Both the position numbers and the translations under genes were made by a program. Source: Paracoccaceae bacterium (GTDB lineage: Bacteria; Pseudomonadota; Alphaproteobacteria; Rhodobacterales; Rhodobacteraceae). Taken from it: 64,000 nt of DNA. The notes below the pieces were generated by a model that had not been told where the DNA came from, did no database searches, and saw nothing but the letters and a program-made list of their open reading frames with translations. Position 1 is the stretch's first letter; each line of letters begins with the position of its first letter. The stretch is from the NCBI GenBank assembly GCA_026989355.1, contig JALSJM010000005.1:124001-188000 (forward strand), given 5' to 3'. This document shows, in pieces, positions 1-9,762 of the stretch.

Positions 1-909
1 GTTATCCATGCCGCGGGCCTGACCGACGGCACCCGCAGCCATTTCGACGCCGAAGACCGCATGGAACGCGCTGCCCGCAGCGGCGCGGCCGGCGGCTGGC
101 TGGGGCGCTGGCTGAAACAGGCGGCGCCCGAGGGGATCCTGCCGGCGCTCGCGGTGGGAGCGGCGGCGCCCGAAAGCGTGGCGGGGGCTGCGGATGCGGT
201 GGCGGTCGCAGAAGAGCTCGAACAGCTGATCCCGGCGGCGGGTTATGATGTCTCGCCGCTGCTGCGCCAGCGCCTGCGCGCGGGTTTCGGCCGCCACCCG
301 GTGCTGGGCGCACCGGTGGAGCGGCTGATCTCGCTCAGCGAAGCGCTGGAATCGCGGCTGTGGAACCGCGAGACCGGGGAACTCGGCGCTTATGTACCCG
401 ATGTCGATTACCCCGAGGACAGCCCCCTTTCGCAAAGCCTGATGATGGTGGCGCAGGCGGCCAAGCTTGGCCTGGGGCTGCGGGTGGCTACGGTGGATTA
501 CGGCGGCTGGGATACCCATTACGATCAGGCCGGCGAATTCGCCACGCTGACCGAAGGCCTGTCCTCGGCGCTCATGGCTTTCTGGCGCGATCTCGGCGCG
601 ATACGGGCCCGCACCACCGTGGTGATCATGAGCGAATTCGGCCGCCGCCTGCGCGCCAACCGCTCGGGCGGAACCGACCACGGCTATGGCAATGCGATGA
701 TGGTTCTGGGCGGTGAAGTCTCCGGCGGACGGATGCTGGGGCGCTGGCCGGGGCTTTCCAACGATGCCCTGGACAGCGGTACCGATCTGGCGATCACCAC
801 CGATTACCGCCACGTGCTGGCCGAAATCATGGCCCGCCACATGGGGGTGGAAGACACGGCCGCGATCTTCCCCGATTTCAGCCCCGCCTTTCCCGGCCTG
901 TTCGCCTGA
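1..909 (+). CDS. DUF1501 family protein, 5'-truncated by the window edge
   Basis: The frame is open from base 1 and ends at the TGA at 907-909, so the N-terminus lies outside the window. The visible 302 residues carry features I associate with DUF1501 (sulfatase-like, alkaline-phosphatase-fold) proteins: an early HAAGL...RSHFDAEDRME segment, the GGWDTH block, and a late SEFGRR...GTDHGYGNAMMVLGG segment. Members are often exported by the Tat system and encoded next to a DUF1800 protein; neither can be checked here. The substrate is unknown. An internal ATG at 61 exists, but family-like sequence continues upstream of it, so it is not the start. Confidence 0.85.
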   Translation, partial: VIHAAGLTDGTRSHFDAEDRMERAARSGAAGGWLGRWLKQAAPEGILPALAVGAAAPESVAGAADAVAVAEELEQLIPAAGYDVSPLLRQRLRAGFGRHPVLGAPVERLISLSEALESRLWNRETGELGAYVPDVDYPEDSPLSQSLMMVAQAAKLGLGLRVATVDYGGWDTHYDQAGEFATLTEGLSSALMAFWRDLGAIRARTTVVIMSEFGRRLRANRSGGTDHGYGNAMMVLGGEVSGGRMLGRWPGLSNDALDSGTDLAITTDYRHVLAEIMARHMGVEDTAAIFPDFSPAFPGLFA

Positions 910-997
910 TCCCCTTCGTCTGGGCTCCATCACCGGTTCGCAAATATCCCCGCCGGGCAGGAATCCGGCTGTGCCGGCATCTGCCGCCAGAGCCCGG

Positions 998-2539
998 TCA
1001 GGGCGCGCGCCCCTCGCGCCCCGCAAGATATGCCTGCACCGCCTCGCGCTGACCGGCATTCATGTGCAGTCCAAGCCGGGTGCGCCGGTAAAGCACGTCA
1101 TCGGCCTCGCGGGCCCATTCCTGATCCACCAGATAGCGGATCTCGGCCTCATGCAGCCCGGCGCCGAAATCCCGTCCCAGATCCCCGGGGCCCGTGGCCC
1201 GCCCCAGGAAACGGCGGGCTCGGGTGCCGTAAAGACGGACAAGACGGGTGGCCAGCGGCTGACCGAGAAAGGGGAAATCGTTCAGCAGACACGCCACCTG
1301 GGAATCGAATTCCCGGGGCCCGAATTCACCGCCGGGCAAGTGGCTGTCGGCCGTCCAGGGCTGCCCCTTCCTGCCGATCGCCCCGCCCAGCCTTTCCAGC
1401 GCCGCCTCCGCCAGCCGCCGGTAGGTGGTGATCTTGCCGCCGAAGATGTTGAGCAGCGCTGCCTCGCCCGCCCCGCCCTCGAGTTTCAGCACGTAATCGC
1501 GGGTGGCTTCCTGGGCCTTGCTGGCGCCGTCGTCATAAAGCGGGCGCACGCCGGAATAGGTCCAGACCACATCCTCCTGCCGCACCGGCGCGGCAAAATA
1601 CTCGCTGGCCGCAGCACAGAGATAGGCGATTTCCTCGGGGGTAATCCTCACGTTTTCCGGATCATGCCCCTGATCGCAGTCGGTGGTGCCGATCAGGGTG
1701 AAATCCCCTTCGAAGGGGATGGCAAAGATGATGCGCCCGTCGGCATTCTGGAAGATATAGGCCCGGTCATGCGCGAACAGCCGCGGCACCACGATATGGC
1801 TGCCGCGCACCAGGCGCACATTATGCGGATCCGGGCGGGCAAACACATCGCGCAGCACCTGATCCACCCAGGGCCCCGCGGCATTGACGATGGCGCGTGC
1901 CCGCAGGGTTTCGCGTGCCCCCCCCTGCCCCTCGATCTCGGCCAGCCACAGGTTGCCCTCGCGCCGCGCGCGCAGAACCCGGGTGCGGGGGCGGATGTCG
2001 GCCCCCTTCTGCGCCGCGTCAAGCGCGTTCAGGATCACCAGTCGCGCATCCTCGACCCAGCAATCGGAATATTCGAACCCCTTGCGGAACAGCGGCTTCA
2101 GGGGCTTTCCGAGCGGACCTGCGGAAAGCTTCACGGTTTTCGTGGGCGGCAGCAGCCGGCGCCCGCCCAGGTGATCGTAAAGAAACAGCCCCAGCCGCAG
2201 CATCCAGGCGGGGCGCAGGCCCTTGTGAACGGGCAGCACGAAACGCAGCGGACGAATGACATGCGGGGCCATGCGCCACAGGACCTCGCGCTCTTTCAGC
2301 GCCTCGCGCACCAGGCGGAATTCGTAATATTCCAGATAGCGCAGACCGCCGTGGATGAGCTTGGTCGAGGCAGACGAGGTGCCCCGGGCAAAATCGCCGG
2401 CCTCGCACAGGCAGACCGAATGGCCCCGCCCCGCCGCATCGCGCGCGATGCCGGCACCGTTGATGCCGCCGCCGATGATCAGAAGATCGAATACCGCACC
2501 GGGCGCCCCCGGCGCAGCCCTGCCTGCCTGCCTGCTCAT
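998..2539 (-). CDS. glpD: Aerobic glycerol-3-phosphate dehydrogenase GlpD
   Basis: FAD-dependent enzyme that oxidises sn-glycerol 3-phosphate to dihydroxyacetone phosphate and passes electrons to quinone at the inner membrane. The 513-residue product has the N-terminal dinucleotide fold LLIIGGGINGAGIARDA, the GlpD block GTSSASTKLIHGGLRYLE, and the C-terminal helical domain typical of the family. The ATG at 2539 is preferred over an upstream in-frame extension (to 2629) because it has a GGGAGCAGGGAA ribosome site and overlaps the glpR stop by ATGA. It is the second gene of a glpR-glpD unit divergent from the glycerol transporter genes, so imported glycerol can be channelled here once phosphorylated. 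No glycerol kinase gene is in the window. Confidence 0.95.
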   Translation of the reverse strand: MSRQAGRAAPGAPGAVFDLLIIGGGINGAGIARDAAGRGHSVCLCEAGDFARGTSSASTKLIHGGLRYLEYYEFRLVREALKEREVLWRMAPHVIRPLRFVLPVHKGLRPAWMLRLGLFLYDHLGGRRLLPPTKTVKLSAGPLGKPLKPLFRKGFEYSDCWVEDARLVILNALDAAQKGADIRPRTRVLRARREGNLWLAEIEGQGGARETLRARAIVNAAGPWVDQVLRDVFARPDPHNVRLVRGSHIVVPRLFAHDRAYIFQNADGRIIFAIPFEGDFTLIGTTDCDQGHDPENVRITPEEIAYLCAAASEYFAAPVRQEDVVWTYSGVRPLYDDGASKAQEATRDYVLKLEGGAGEAALLNIFGGKITTYRRLAEAALERLGGAIGRKGQPWTADSHLPGGEFGPREFDSQVACLLNDFPFLGQPLATRLVRLYGTRARRFLGRATGPGDLGRDFGAGLHEAEIRYLVDQEWAREADDVLYRRTRLGLHMNAGQREAVQAYLAGREGRAP

Positions 2540-3375
2540 TTCCCTGCTCCCTTTCCGAAAGGCCCGCCGACCGGCGCGCCACCTTCTTCTTCCGCGGCCA
2601 CGATCACGCGCGTGCGCGCGGCCTCGCAAAGCGTGGCGATCTCTTCGGACAGGGGGGCATCGGTGATGAACACATCGATTGCATCGAGATCGGCGATCCG
2701 CACCGGTGCGCGGCGCTCGAACTTCATGGAATCGGCCACCAGGATGCGCTGGCGGGCCTGCTCCAGAATGGCCTTTGAAACCTGCACCTCGCGATAGTCA
2801 AAATCCAGAAGCGTGCCGTCGCCGTCGATCGCCGAAGCGCCGATCACTGCGAAATCCACCTTGAACTGGCTCATGAAATCCACCGCCGCGGCCCCCAGAA
2901 GGCCACCGTCGCCCTTGCGCACCAGGCCACCCGAGATTGCCACATCCACTCCCGGTGCGTCTGACAGGATCGCTGCCACCTTCAGGTTGTTGGTCACCAC
3001 CATCAGGCGGTCATGGCGCAGCAGTTCATGGGCCACGGCCTCGGTGGTAGTGCCTATGTTGAGGATCAGCGAGGAATTGTCGGGAATGAGAGACGCCGCG
3101 GCGCGGGCGATTCGCGCCTTGCCCTCGGCGGCAAGGCTGCGGCGCTGCTGCCAGGCCAGATTCACCGTATGCGACGGAAAGACCGCCCCCCCATGCACCC
3201 GGTGGAGTTTGTCCATATCGCACAACTCGTTGAGATCCTTGCGGATTGTCTGGGGGGTAACGGCAAAACGGGCGGCCAGCCCTTCCACCTCCACCCGACC
3301 TTCACGCCGTGCGATTTCCAGTATGTCGGCCTGACGGGGCGGCAGCATTACCATCGAATCACCATTCACATTCAT
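2536..3375 (-). CDS. glpR: DeoR-family repressor, GlpR-like
   Basis: A 279-residue DeoR/GlpR-type repressor. An N-terminal winged HTH (about residues 12-65, LAARFAVTPQTIRKDLNEL, then the HRVHGGAV signature) is followed by the DeoR C-terminal sensor domain with the LNIGTTTEAVAHEL phosphosugar-binding motif. Family knowledge and position suggest it senses glycerol 3-phosphate and represses both glpD and the divergent transporter operon. The start is uncertain: the ATG at 3375 has no good ribosome site, and ATG at 3354 (weak GGTGA upstream) or 3348 would still keep the whole HTH. The stop overlaps the glpD start by 4 nt. Confidence 0.9.
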   Translation of the reverse strand: MNVNGDSMVMLPPRQADILEIARREGRVEVEGLAARFAVTPQTIRKDLNELCDMDKLHRVHGGAVFPSHTVNLAWQQRRSLAAEGKARIARAAASLIPDNSSLILNIGTTTEAVAHELLRHDRLMVVTNNLKVAAILSDAPGVDVAISGGLVRKGDGGLLGAAAVDFMSQFKVDFAVIGASAIDGDGTLLDFDYREVQVSKAILEQARQRILVADSMKFERRAPVRIADLDAIDVFITDAPLSEEIATLCEAARTRVIVAAEEEGGAPVGGPFGKGAGK

Positions 3376-3508
3376 TTTTTATTCGCTTTATTTCGATTTC
3401 TTTTCGATTAACAAGCTTGATTTTCTATTTTTTTCGTATTCACATCGGAATCACGGAAACCGCGACAACTTGAAACAACAGGCGCGTCCGTAACAGGGAG
3501 GAACAGCA
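3376..3508. promoter_or_regulatory. Divergent glpR/glpV control region with TTTCGATT repeats
   Basis: This 133-bp divergent intergenic region is strikingly AT-rich against the GC-rich surroundings. It carries two direct TTTCGATT copies 11 bp apart (3391-3398 and 3402-3409) plus related ATTCG and TTTCGTATT sequences nearby (about 3381 and 3433). T-rich direct repeats with a central TCG resemble operators bound by DeoR/GlpR repressors, so they probably place glpRD and glpVSTPQU under GlpR. A GGGAGGAACAG ribosome site precedes the glpV ATG. The operator assignment is inference. Confidence 0.55.
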
Positions 3509-5245
3509 ATGCAGAAGATGTTGATGGCGTCAGCCGCTGCGCTGGCGTTATGCGCTTCGGCGATACCGGGGCTTGCCGGAATCGAAGAGGCGAAGAAGTG
3601 GATCGACGAGGAATTCCAGCCCTCGGCGCTCAGCAGGGAAGAACAGCTGCAGGAGATGCAGTGGTTCATCGATGCGGCAAGGCCCTTTGCCGGCATGGAA
3701 ATCAACGTGCTTTCGGAAACCATCCCCACGCATGCCTATGAATCCAAGGTGCTGGCCAGGGCGTTCGAGGAGATCACCGGGATCAAGGTCAATCACCAGT
3801 TGCTGGGCGAAGGCGAGGTGGTGCAGGCGGTGCAGACCCAGATGCAGACCGGGCGCAACCTTTACGATGCCTATATCAACGACAGCGATCTGATCGGCAC
3901 CCATTCGCGCCTGCAGCTGGCCGTCAACCTGACCGACTGGATGGCCGGCGAAGGCAAGGATGTGACCAACCCGATGCTGGACGTGGACGATTTCATCGGC
4001 AAGTCCTTCACCACCGGCCCCGACGGCAAGCTTTATCAGCTGCCCGACCAGCAGTTCGCCAATCTCTACTGGTTCCGCAAGGACTGGTTCGACCGCCCCG
4101 ATCTGAAGGAACGCTTCAAGGCGAAATACGGCTATGATCTGGGCGTGCCGGTCAACTGGTCGGCCTATGAGGACATAGCCGAATTCTTCAGCGAAGACGT
4201 GAAGGAAATCGACGGCGTGCGCGTCTATGGCCACATGGATTACGGCAAGCGCGCGCCCGATCTGGGCTGGCGGATGACCGATGCCTGGCTTTCCATGGCC
4301 GGTGCCGGAGACAAGGGCCTGCCCAACGGCCGCCCGGTGGACGAATGGGGTATCCGCATGGAGGAAGGCTCGTGCAACCCGGTTGGGGCCTCGGTTTCGC
4401 GAGGCGGGGCGGCCAACGGCCCGGCGGCCGTCTATGCCATTCGCAAATGGGATGAATGGCTGCGCAAATATGCGCCCCCCGGCGCTGCGGATTACGATTT
4501 CTACCAGTCGCTTCCCGCACTGAGCCAGGGCAATGTGGCCCAGCAGATCTTCTGGTATACCGCCTTTACCGCCGACATGGTGAAGCCGAAATCCGAGGGC
4601 AACAACACCGTGGATGACGAAGGCATGCCCCTGTGGCGCATGGCCCCGAGCCCCCACGGCCCCTATTGGGAAGAGGGCCAGAAGCTTGGCTATCAGGACG
4701 CGGGCAGCTGGACGCTGTTCAAGTCCACCCCGGTTGACCGGCGCAAGGCGGCCTGGCTCTATGCCCAGTTCGTGGTGTCCAAGACGGTGGACGTGAAGAA
4801 AAGCCATGTGGGGCTTACCTTCATCCGCGAAAGCACCATCAACCATGAAAGTTTCACCGAGCGCGCGCCGAAGCTTGGCGGCCTGGTCGAGTTCTACCGC
4901 TCGCCCGACCGCGTGCTGTGGACACCCACCGGTGTCAACGTGCCCGATTATCCCAAGCTGGCCCAGCTGTGGTGGCAGAACATCGGCGATGTGAACTCGG
5001 GCGCCTTCACCCCTCAGGAAGCAATGGATCGCCTTGCCGAGCAGATGGACCAGGTGATGGCGCGGATGCAGCGCGCCGATGAGGCCGCCGGCACCTATGG
5101 CGGCTGTGGGCCACGCCTCAACGATCCGATGGATCCGCAGGTATGGCTTGACAGGCCGGGCGCGCCCAAGCCGAAGCTTGCCAACGAAAAGCCCCAGGGC
5201 GAAACCATCGCCTATGAGGAACTGATCAAGCGCTGGCAGCAATAG
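3509..5245 (+). CDS. glpV: Glycerol ABC transporter substrate-binding protein GlpV
   Basis: Periplasmic substrate-binding protein, 578 residues, first gene of the transporter operon. It has a Sec signal peptide (residues 1-23, hydrophobic MLMASAAALALCASAIPGLA) and a large type I extracellular solute-binding fold. Segments such as EINVLSETIPTHAYES are characteristic of the binding protein of the GlpSTPQUV glycerol uptake system described in Rhizobium leguminosarum. The substrate call rests on the syntenic glpD/glpR/glpU genes rather than on binding-site residues. A hairpin follows the stop and could let this highly needed component be made in excess over the membrane subunits. Confidence 0.9.
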   Translation: MQKMLMASAAALALCASAIPGLAGIEEAKKWIDEEFQPSALSREEQLQEMQWFIDAARPFAGMEINVLSETIPTHAYESKVLARAFEEITGIKVNHQLLGEGEVVQAVQTQMQTGRNLYDAYINDSDLIGTHSRLQLAVNLTDWMAGEGKDVTNPMLDVDDFIGKSFTTGPDGKLYQLPDQQFANLYWFRKDWFDRPDLKERFKAKYGYDLGVPVNWSAYEDIAEFFSEDVKEIDGVRVYGHMDYGKRAPDLGWRMTDAWLSMAGAGDKGLPNGRPVDEWGIRMEEGSCNPVGASVSRGGAANGPAAVYAIRKWDEWLRKYAPPGAADYDFYQSLPALSQGNVAQQIFWYTAFTADMVKPKSEGNNTVDDEGMPLWRMAPSPHGPYWEEGQKLGYQDAGSWTLFKSTPVDRRKAAWLYAQFVVSKTVDVKKSHVGLTFIRESTINHESFTERAPKLGGLVEFYRSPDRVLWTPTGVNVPDYPKLAQLWWQNIGDVNSGAFTPQEAMDRLAEQMDQVMARMQRADEAAGTYGGCGPRLNDPMDPQVWLDRPGAPKPKLANEKPQGETIAYEELIKRWQQ

Positions 5246-5270
5246 CCGCCCCCCGTGCTTCGCAAGAACG

Positions 5271-5297
5271 ACCGGCCCGGACAGGCTCCGGGCCGGT
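5271..5297 (+). terminator. Intra-operon hairpin between glpV and glpS
   Basis: A perfect 11-bp stem (5271-5281 with 5287-5297) and a 5-nt loop lie 26 nt after the glpV stop; no T-run follows. Hairpins in this position after binding-protein genes commonly protect the upstream mRNA or cause partial termination, giving more binding protein than permease. The differential role is inferred. Confidence 0.6.
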
Positions 5298-5368
5298 GAT
5301 CACGCAGGCCGGCCGCCGGCGGCGGCGGCGGAACCGGCAGGAGCATCCCGAAAGGCCGGAAGGGTTTC

Positions 5369-6457
5369 ATGACACTCGAACTGAAACAGATAGGCAAGAC
5401 CGTGGGCGGAGACACCCACATATATCCGACCGACCTTGTGCTTGAACCCGGGCGTTTCAACATCCTGCTCGGCACCACCCTTGCCGGCAAGACCACGCTG
5501 ATGACACTGATGGCCGGGCTTGAGAAGCCCGGTTCCGGGCAGATCTTCTTCAATGGCCGCAACGTCACGGGACAGCCCGTTCAGAAGCGCAACGTATCGA
5601 TGGTCTATCAGCAGTTCATCAACTATCCCAGCTTCACCGTTTACGAAAACATCGCCTCGCCACTCAGGGTGGCGCGCCTGCCCGAACCCGAGGTGCGGGC
5701 CCGGGTGGAGCGGATTGCCGAACTGCTGCGCATCAGCGGGCTGCTCGAACGCCGCCCCGACGAGCTGTCGGGCGGCCAGCAGCAGCGCTGCGCCATGGCC
5801 CGCGCACTGGTGAAGGACAGCGATCTGATCCTGCTGGACGAACCGCTGGCCAATCTCGATTTCAAGCTGCGCGAGGAACTGCGCGAAGAACTTCCGCGCC
5901 TGTTTGCCGAACGCGACCGGGTGATCGTCTATGCCACGACCGAGCCCACCGAAGCCCTGCTGCTGGGGGGCTTCACAGCCACCATGCACGAGGGGCGCAT
6001 CACCGATTTCGGCCCCACCGGGCGGGTTTACCGCCAACCGCGCGACCTGGGCACCGCGCGGGTGTTTTCCGAGCCCCCCCTCAACACCGCCGAGGTGCTG
6101 GTGCTGGACGGCTGCTGCCGCCTGGCCGGAAACCTGACATGGCCCGCCCCGGCAGGTCTGGGCAACGGCCCCCATGTGCTGGGCCTGAGGCCGCATCATG
6201 TTTCGCCTCGCCGCGAACAGGCGGATCGGGTGGCGCTCGAAAGCCGGATCAGGGTGGCCGAGATCGCCGGATCCGAAAGCATCATCCATTTCGATGTCCA
6301 CGGCGCGCACTGGATTTCGCAGGTGCACGGGGTGCACCCTTTCGAACCCGGCTCTGCCGCCGTCCTTTACGCCGACATGAGCCGTGCCTTCTATTTCACC
6401 CCCGACGGAAAGCTGGCCTCCGCGCCCGCCGGGCACCGGCCGGCAGGAGGGCTCTGA
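5369..6457 (+). CDS. glpS: Glycerol ABC transporter ATPase GlpS
   Basis: Cytoplasmic nucleotide-binding subunit, 362 residues. Walker A is GTTLAGKTT (35-43), the Q-loop lies near YQQF (80-83), the signature is a canonical LSGGQQQR (133-140), and Walker B is LILLDE (153-158), followed by a C-terminal MalK/TOBE-like regulatory region. The switch (H-loop) histidine is replaced by Thr191 in YATTEPTEAL, where the partner GlpT has YVTHDQTEAL. GlpS therefore supplies the good signature motif but an impaired catalytic half, while GlpT is the mirror image. It is followed after one base by glpT. Confidence 0.9.
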   Translation: MTLELKQIGKTVGGDTHIYPTDLVLEPGRFNILLGTTLAGKTTLMTLMAGLEKPGSGQIFFNGRNVTGQPVQKRNVSMVYQQFINYPSFTVYENIASPLRVARLPEPEVRARVERIAELLRISGLLERRPDELSGGQQQRCAMARALVKDSDLILLDEPLANLDFKLREELREELPRLFAERDRVIVYATTEPTEALLLGGFTATMHEGRITDFGPTGRVYRQPRDLGTARVFSEPPLNTAEVLVLDGCCRLAGNLTWPAPAGLGNGPHVLGLRPHHVSPRREQADRVALESRIRVAEIAGSESIIHFDVHGAHWISQVHGVHPFEPGSAAVLYADMSRAFYFTPDGKLASAPAGHRPAGGL

Positions 6458-6458
6458 G

Positions 6459-7544
6459 ATGGCGAAGATCACCCTCGAAAACCTCGGCCACAGCTATCTG
6501 CCCGCCCCCGCCGCGCCTGCGGACTGGGCGCTGAAGGAAATGACACTGGAGTGGCAGGACGGCGGCGCCTATGCGCTGCTCGGCCCTTCGGGCTGTGGCA
6601 AGACAACGCTGCTCAACATCATTTCGGGGCTGCTGCGGCCCTCTCGCGGGCGGGTGCTGTTCGACGGGCGCGACGTTACCGCCCTGCCCCCCGAAGAGCG
6701 CCATATCGCCCAGATATTCCAGTTTCCGGTGGTTTATGACACGATGACGGTTTTCGACAATCTGGCCTTCCCGCTGCGCAACCGCGGCCTGCCCGAACCC
6801 GAGGTGCGCGCCCGCGTTCACGAAATTGCCGAGATGACCGATCTTTCCGCCCTGCTTGCCACCCGCGCCCGCGGCCTGACGGCAGACGGCAAGCAGAAGA
6901 TCTCGCTCGGGCGGGGGCTGGTGCGCGAAGACGTGAACGCGATCCTGTTCGACGAACCTCTGACGGTGATCGATCCGCATCTGAAATTCCAGCTGCGCTC
7001 GAAACTGAAAGAACTGCACCACCGGGTGCCGAAAACCATGATCTATGTCACCCACGACCAGACCGAGGCCCTGACATTTGCCGATACCGTGGTCGTGATG
7101 AACATGGGCGAGGTGGTGCAGACGGGCACGCCCGAAGAACTGTTCGCGCGCCCGCGCCACACCTTTGTAGGCCATTTCATCGGTTCGCCGGGCATGAACG
7201 TGATCCCCTGCACGCCGGAAAACGGCCGTGTCCTGATCGGGGGCGAGCCCTTCGAAACTGCCAATCCGCCCCCCTCCGGCGGCAGGCCTGAAGGGCGTTT
7301 CGAACTGGGCATCCGGCCGGAGTTCCTGCGCATCGTTCCCGATGGCATACCTGCGCGGCTTGAAAACGTGGCCGATGCCGGACGCTTTCGCATCGCCGAT
7401 GTCACCTGCCTCGGGCACCGGCTGAAACTTCTGGCGCCCGAAGGGCAGGAAATTCCGGCAGACGAGCTGAAGCTGGCCTTCGATCCTGCCCACAGCTGGC
7501 TTTACCGCAACGGCTGGCTTTTCGAAGAAGGGGAAAGCCCATGA
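6459..7544 (+). CDS. glpT: Glycerol ABC transporter ATPase GlpT
   Basis: Second nucleotide-binding subunit, 361 residues. Walker A GPSGCGKTT (42-50), Walker B ILFDE (162-166) and the switch histidine His199 are intact, but the ABC signature is degenerate: LTADGKQ (140-146) in place of LSGGQ. The ATG at 6459 follows a GGAGG and lies just after the glpS TGA; the frame extends 75 nt upstream without a better start. The stop overlaps the glpP ATG (ATGA). Together with GlpS it should form an asymmetric ATPase heterodimer. Confidence 0.9.
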   Translation: MAKITLENLGHSYLPAPAAPADWALKEMTLEWQDGGAYALLGPSGCGKTTLLNIISGLLRPSRGRVLFDGRDVTALPPEERHIAQIFQFPVVYDTMTVFDNLAFPLRNRGLPEPEVRARVHEIAEMTDLSALLATRARGLTADGKQKISLGRGLVREDVNAILFDEPLTVIDPHLKFQLRSKLKELHHRVPKTMIYVTHDQTEALTFADTVVVMNMGEVVQTGTPEELFARPRHTFVGHFIGSPGMNVIPCTPENGRVLIGGEPFETANPPPSGGRPEGRFELGIRPEFLRIVPDGIPARLENVADAGRFRIADVTCLGHRLKLLAPEGQEIPADELKLAFDPAHSWLYRNGWLFEEGESP

Positions 7545-8407
7545 ACGGCAAGATCGTGAATCAGAAGGCATGGTTCTTCGTGATACCGGTGCTGCTGCTG
7601 GTATCCTTCAACGCCATCGTGCCGCTGATGACGGTGATCAATTACTCGGTGCAGGAAACCTTCGGCGACAACGTGTTCTTCTGGTCGGGGCTCACATGGT
7701 TTCAGGAGATCCTGCGCTCCGAGCGGTTTCACGCCGCGCTCACCCGCCAGGCGATCTTCACCGGCGCGATCCTGGCGATCGAGGTGCCGCTTGGCGTTGC
7801 CATCGCGCTTGCCATGCCCCGCAAGGGGATCTGGGTTTCGGTCTGCCTCGTGCTGATGGCCCTGCCGCTGCTGATCCCGTGGAACGTGGTTGGCGCCATG
7901 TGGAACATCTTTGCCCTGCCCAACATCGGCCTGCTGGGCAAGGGGCTGAATGCGCTTGGCTTCGACTACAACTATACCCGCCAGGTGGGCGATGCCTGGT
8001 TCACTCTGATCCTGATGGATGTCTGGCACTGGACATCGCTGGTGGTGCTGCTGGCCTATGCCGGGCTTGTCTCGATCCCCGATGCCTATTACCAGGCCGC
8101 CCGGATCGACGGCGCCAGCCGCTGGGCGGTGTTCCGCCATATCCAGCTGCCCAAGATGAGGCGCGTGCTGACCATTGCCATCCTGCTGCGCTTCATGGAC
8201 AGTTTCAACATCTATACCGAACCCGTGGTGCTGACGGGCGGCGGGCCCGGCAATGCCACCACTCTGCTGTCCATCGATCTGGTGAAGATCGCGCTTGGCC
8301 AGTTCGATCTGGGACCGGCAGCGGCGATGTCGCTGATCTATTTCCTGATCATCCTGGCGCTGAGCTGGATCTTCTACGCGGTGATGACGCGCAACGAGGA
8401 GCAATGA
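7541..8407 (+). CDS. glpP: Glycerol ABC transporter permease GlpP
   Basis: Inner-membrane permease of the carbohydrate-uptake (MalF-like) class, 288 residues with about six hydrophobic helices. The cytoplasmic EAA coupling loop is visible as YYQAARIDGASRWAVFRHI near residue 185-203. It starts with a 4-nt overlap (ATGA) with glpT and ends one base before glpQ, so translation is probably coupled. It forms the channel with GlpQ. Confidence 0.92.
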   Translation: MNGKIVNQKAWFFVIPVLLLVSFNAIVPLMTVINYSVQETFGDNVFFWSGLTWFQEILRSERFHAALTRQAIFTGAILAIEVPLGVAIALAMPRKGIWVSVCLVLMALPLLIPWNVVGAMWNIFALPNIGLLGKGLNALGFDYNYTRQVGDAWFTLILMDVWHWTSLVVLLAYAGLVSIPDAYYQAARIDGASRWAVFRHIQLPKMRRVLTIAILLRFMDSFNIYTEPVVLTGGGPGNATTLLSIDLVKIALGQFDLGPAAAMSLIYFLIILALSWIFYAVMTRNEEQ

Positions 8408-8408
8408 G

Positions 8409-9209
<801 letters not shown>

Positions 9210-9224
9210 ACAGGAGATCCCGTC

Positions 9225-9548
9225 ATGTCCGATCCCGTTCTGTTCAGCCCCGGATGGTGGACCGAGCCCCTGGGCACCTGGATGGCCTGGACACGGGCCA
9301 CCATCGCCTTTTTCCTGTTCATCGCCGCCGCGATTGCCAGTATGGGGGTGTGGGAATACTTCCGCCCCGGCGGCGATCCGCGGATCGGGATCCTCGGGCT
9401 GGAAACCACCCGTGGCGACCGACTGTTCATCAGCCTTCTGGGAAGCGCCTGGATCTATCTGGCCTGGCTCTGGGCCTTTGGCGCGCCGATCTGGTGGCCC
9501 ACGGCAATCGCCATCGTCTGGGCGGCATTCGTGTTTCGCACCGTCTGA
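9225..9548 (+). CDS. glpU: Small membrane protein of the glycerol transporter, GlpU (DUF2160-like)
   Basis: A 107-residue protein with two to three hydrophobic segments (about 22-40, 68-85, 88-103). A small predicted membrane protein (GlpU, DUF2160) sits at this position in the rhizobial glycerol transport operon; its function is unknown. It begins 15 nt after glpQ with an AGGAG ribosome site. Size, topology and neighbourhood support the call more than any catalytic motif. Confidence 0.8.
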   Translation: MSDPVLFSPGWWTEPLGTWMAWTRATIAFFLFIAAAIASMGVWEYFRPGGDPRIGILGLETTRGDRLFISLLGSAWIYLAWLWAFGAPIWWPTAIAIVWAAFVFRTV

Positions 9549-9577
9549 GGCGAACCGGAGCGAAAGGAAAGGGAGAT

Positions 9578-9654
<77 letters not shown>

Positions 9655-9762
9655 GTTCGTGCGTGCTGGCCCGAAGGCCGGCGCAGGGGCATCTTATCCC
9701 CGGTTTCGGCAGCCCTGTCCAGCCCTTGCCGGGCGCTGCTGCCCACTGCCATGCCCCTGGCT

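Noticed and set aside
713-2797. A 694-codon plus-strand open frame over glpD
   Set aside because: Antisense shadow of glpD/glpR in GC-rich DNA; the product is Pro/Arg/Ala-rich with no recognisable domain, while the minus strand encodes clear GlpD and GlpR.
6459-7544. GlpT as a pseudogene because its ABC signature is degenerate
   Set aside because: All other motifs are intact, gene order is perfect, and GlpS has the complementary canonical signature.
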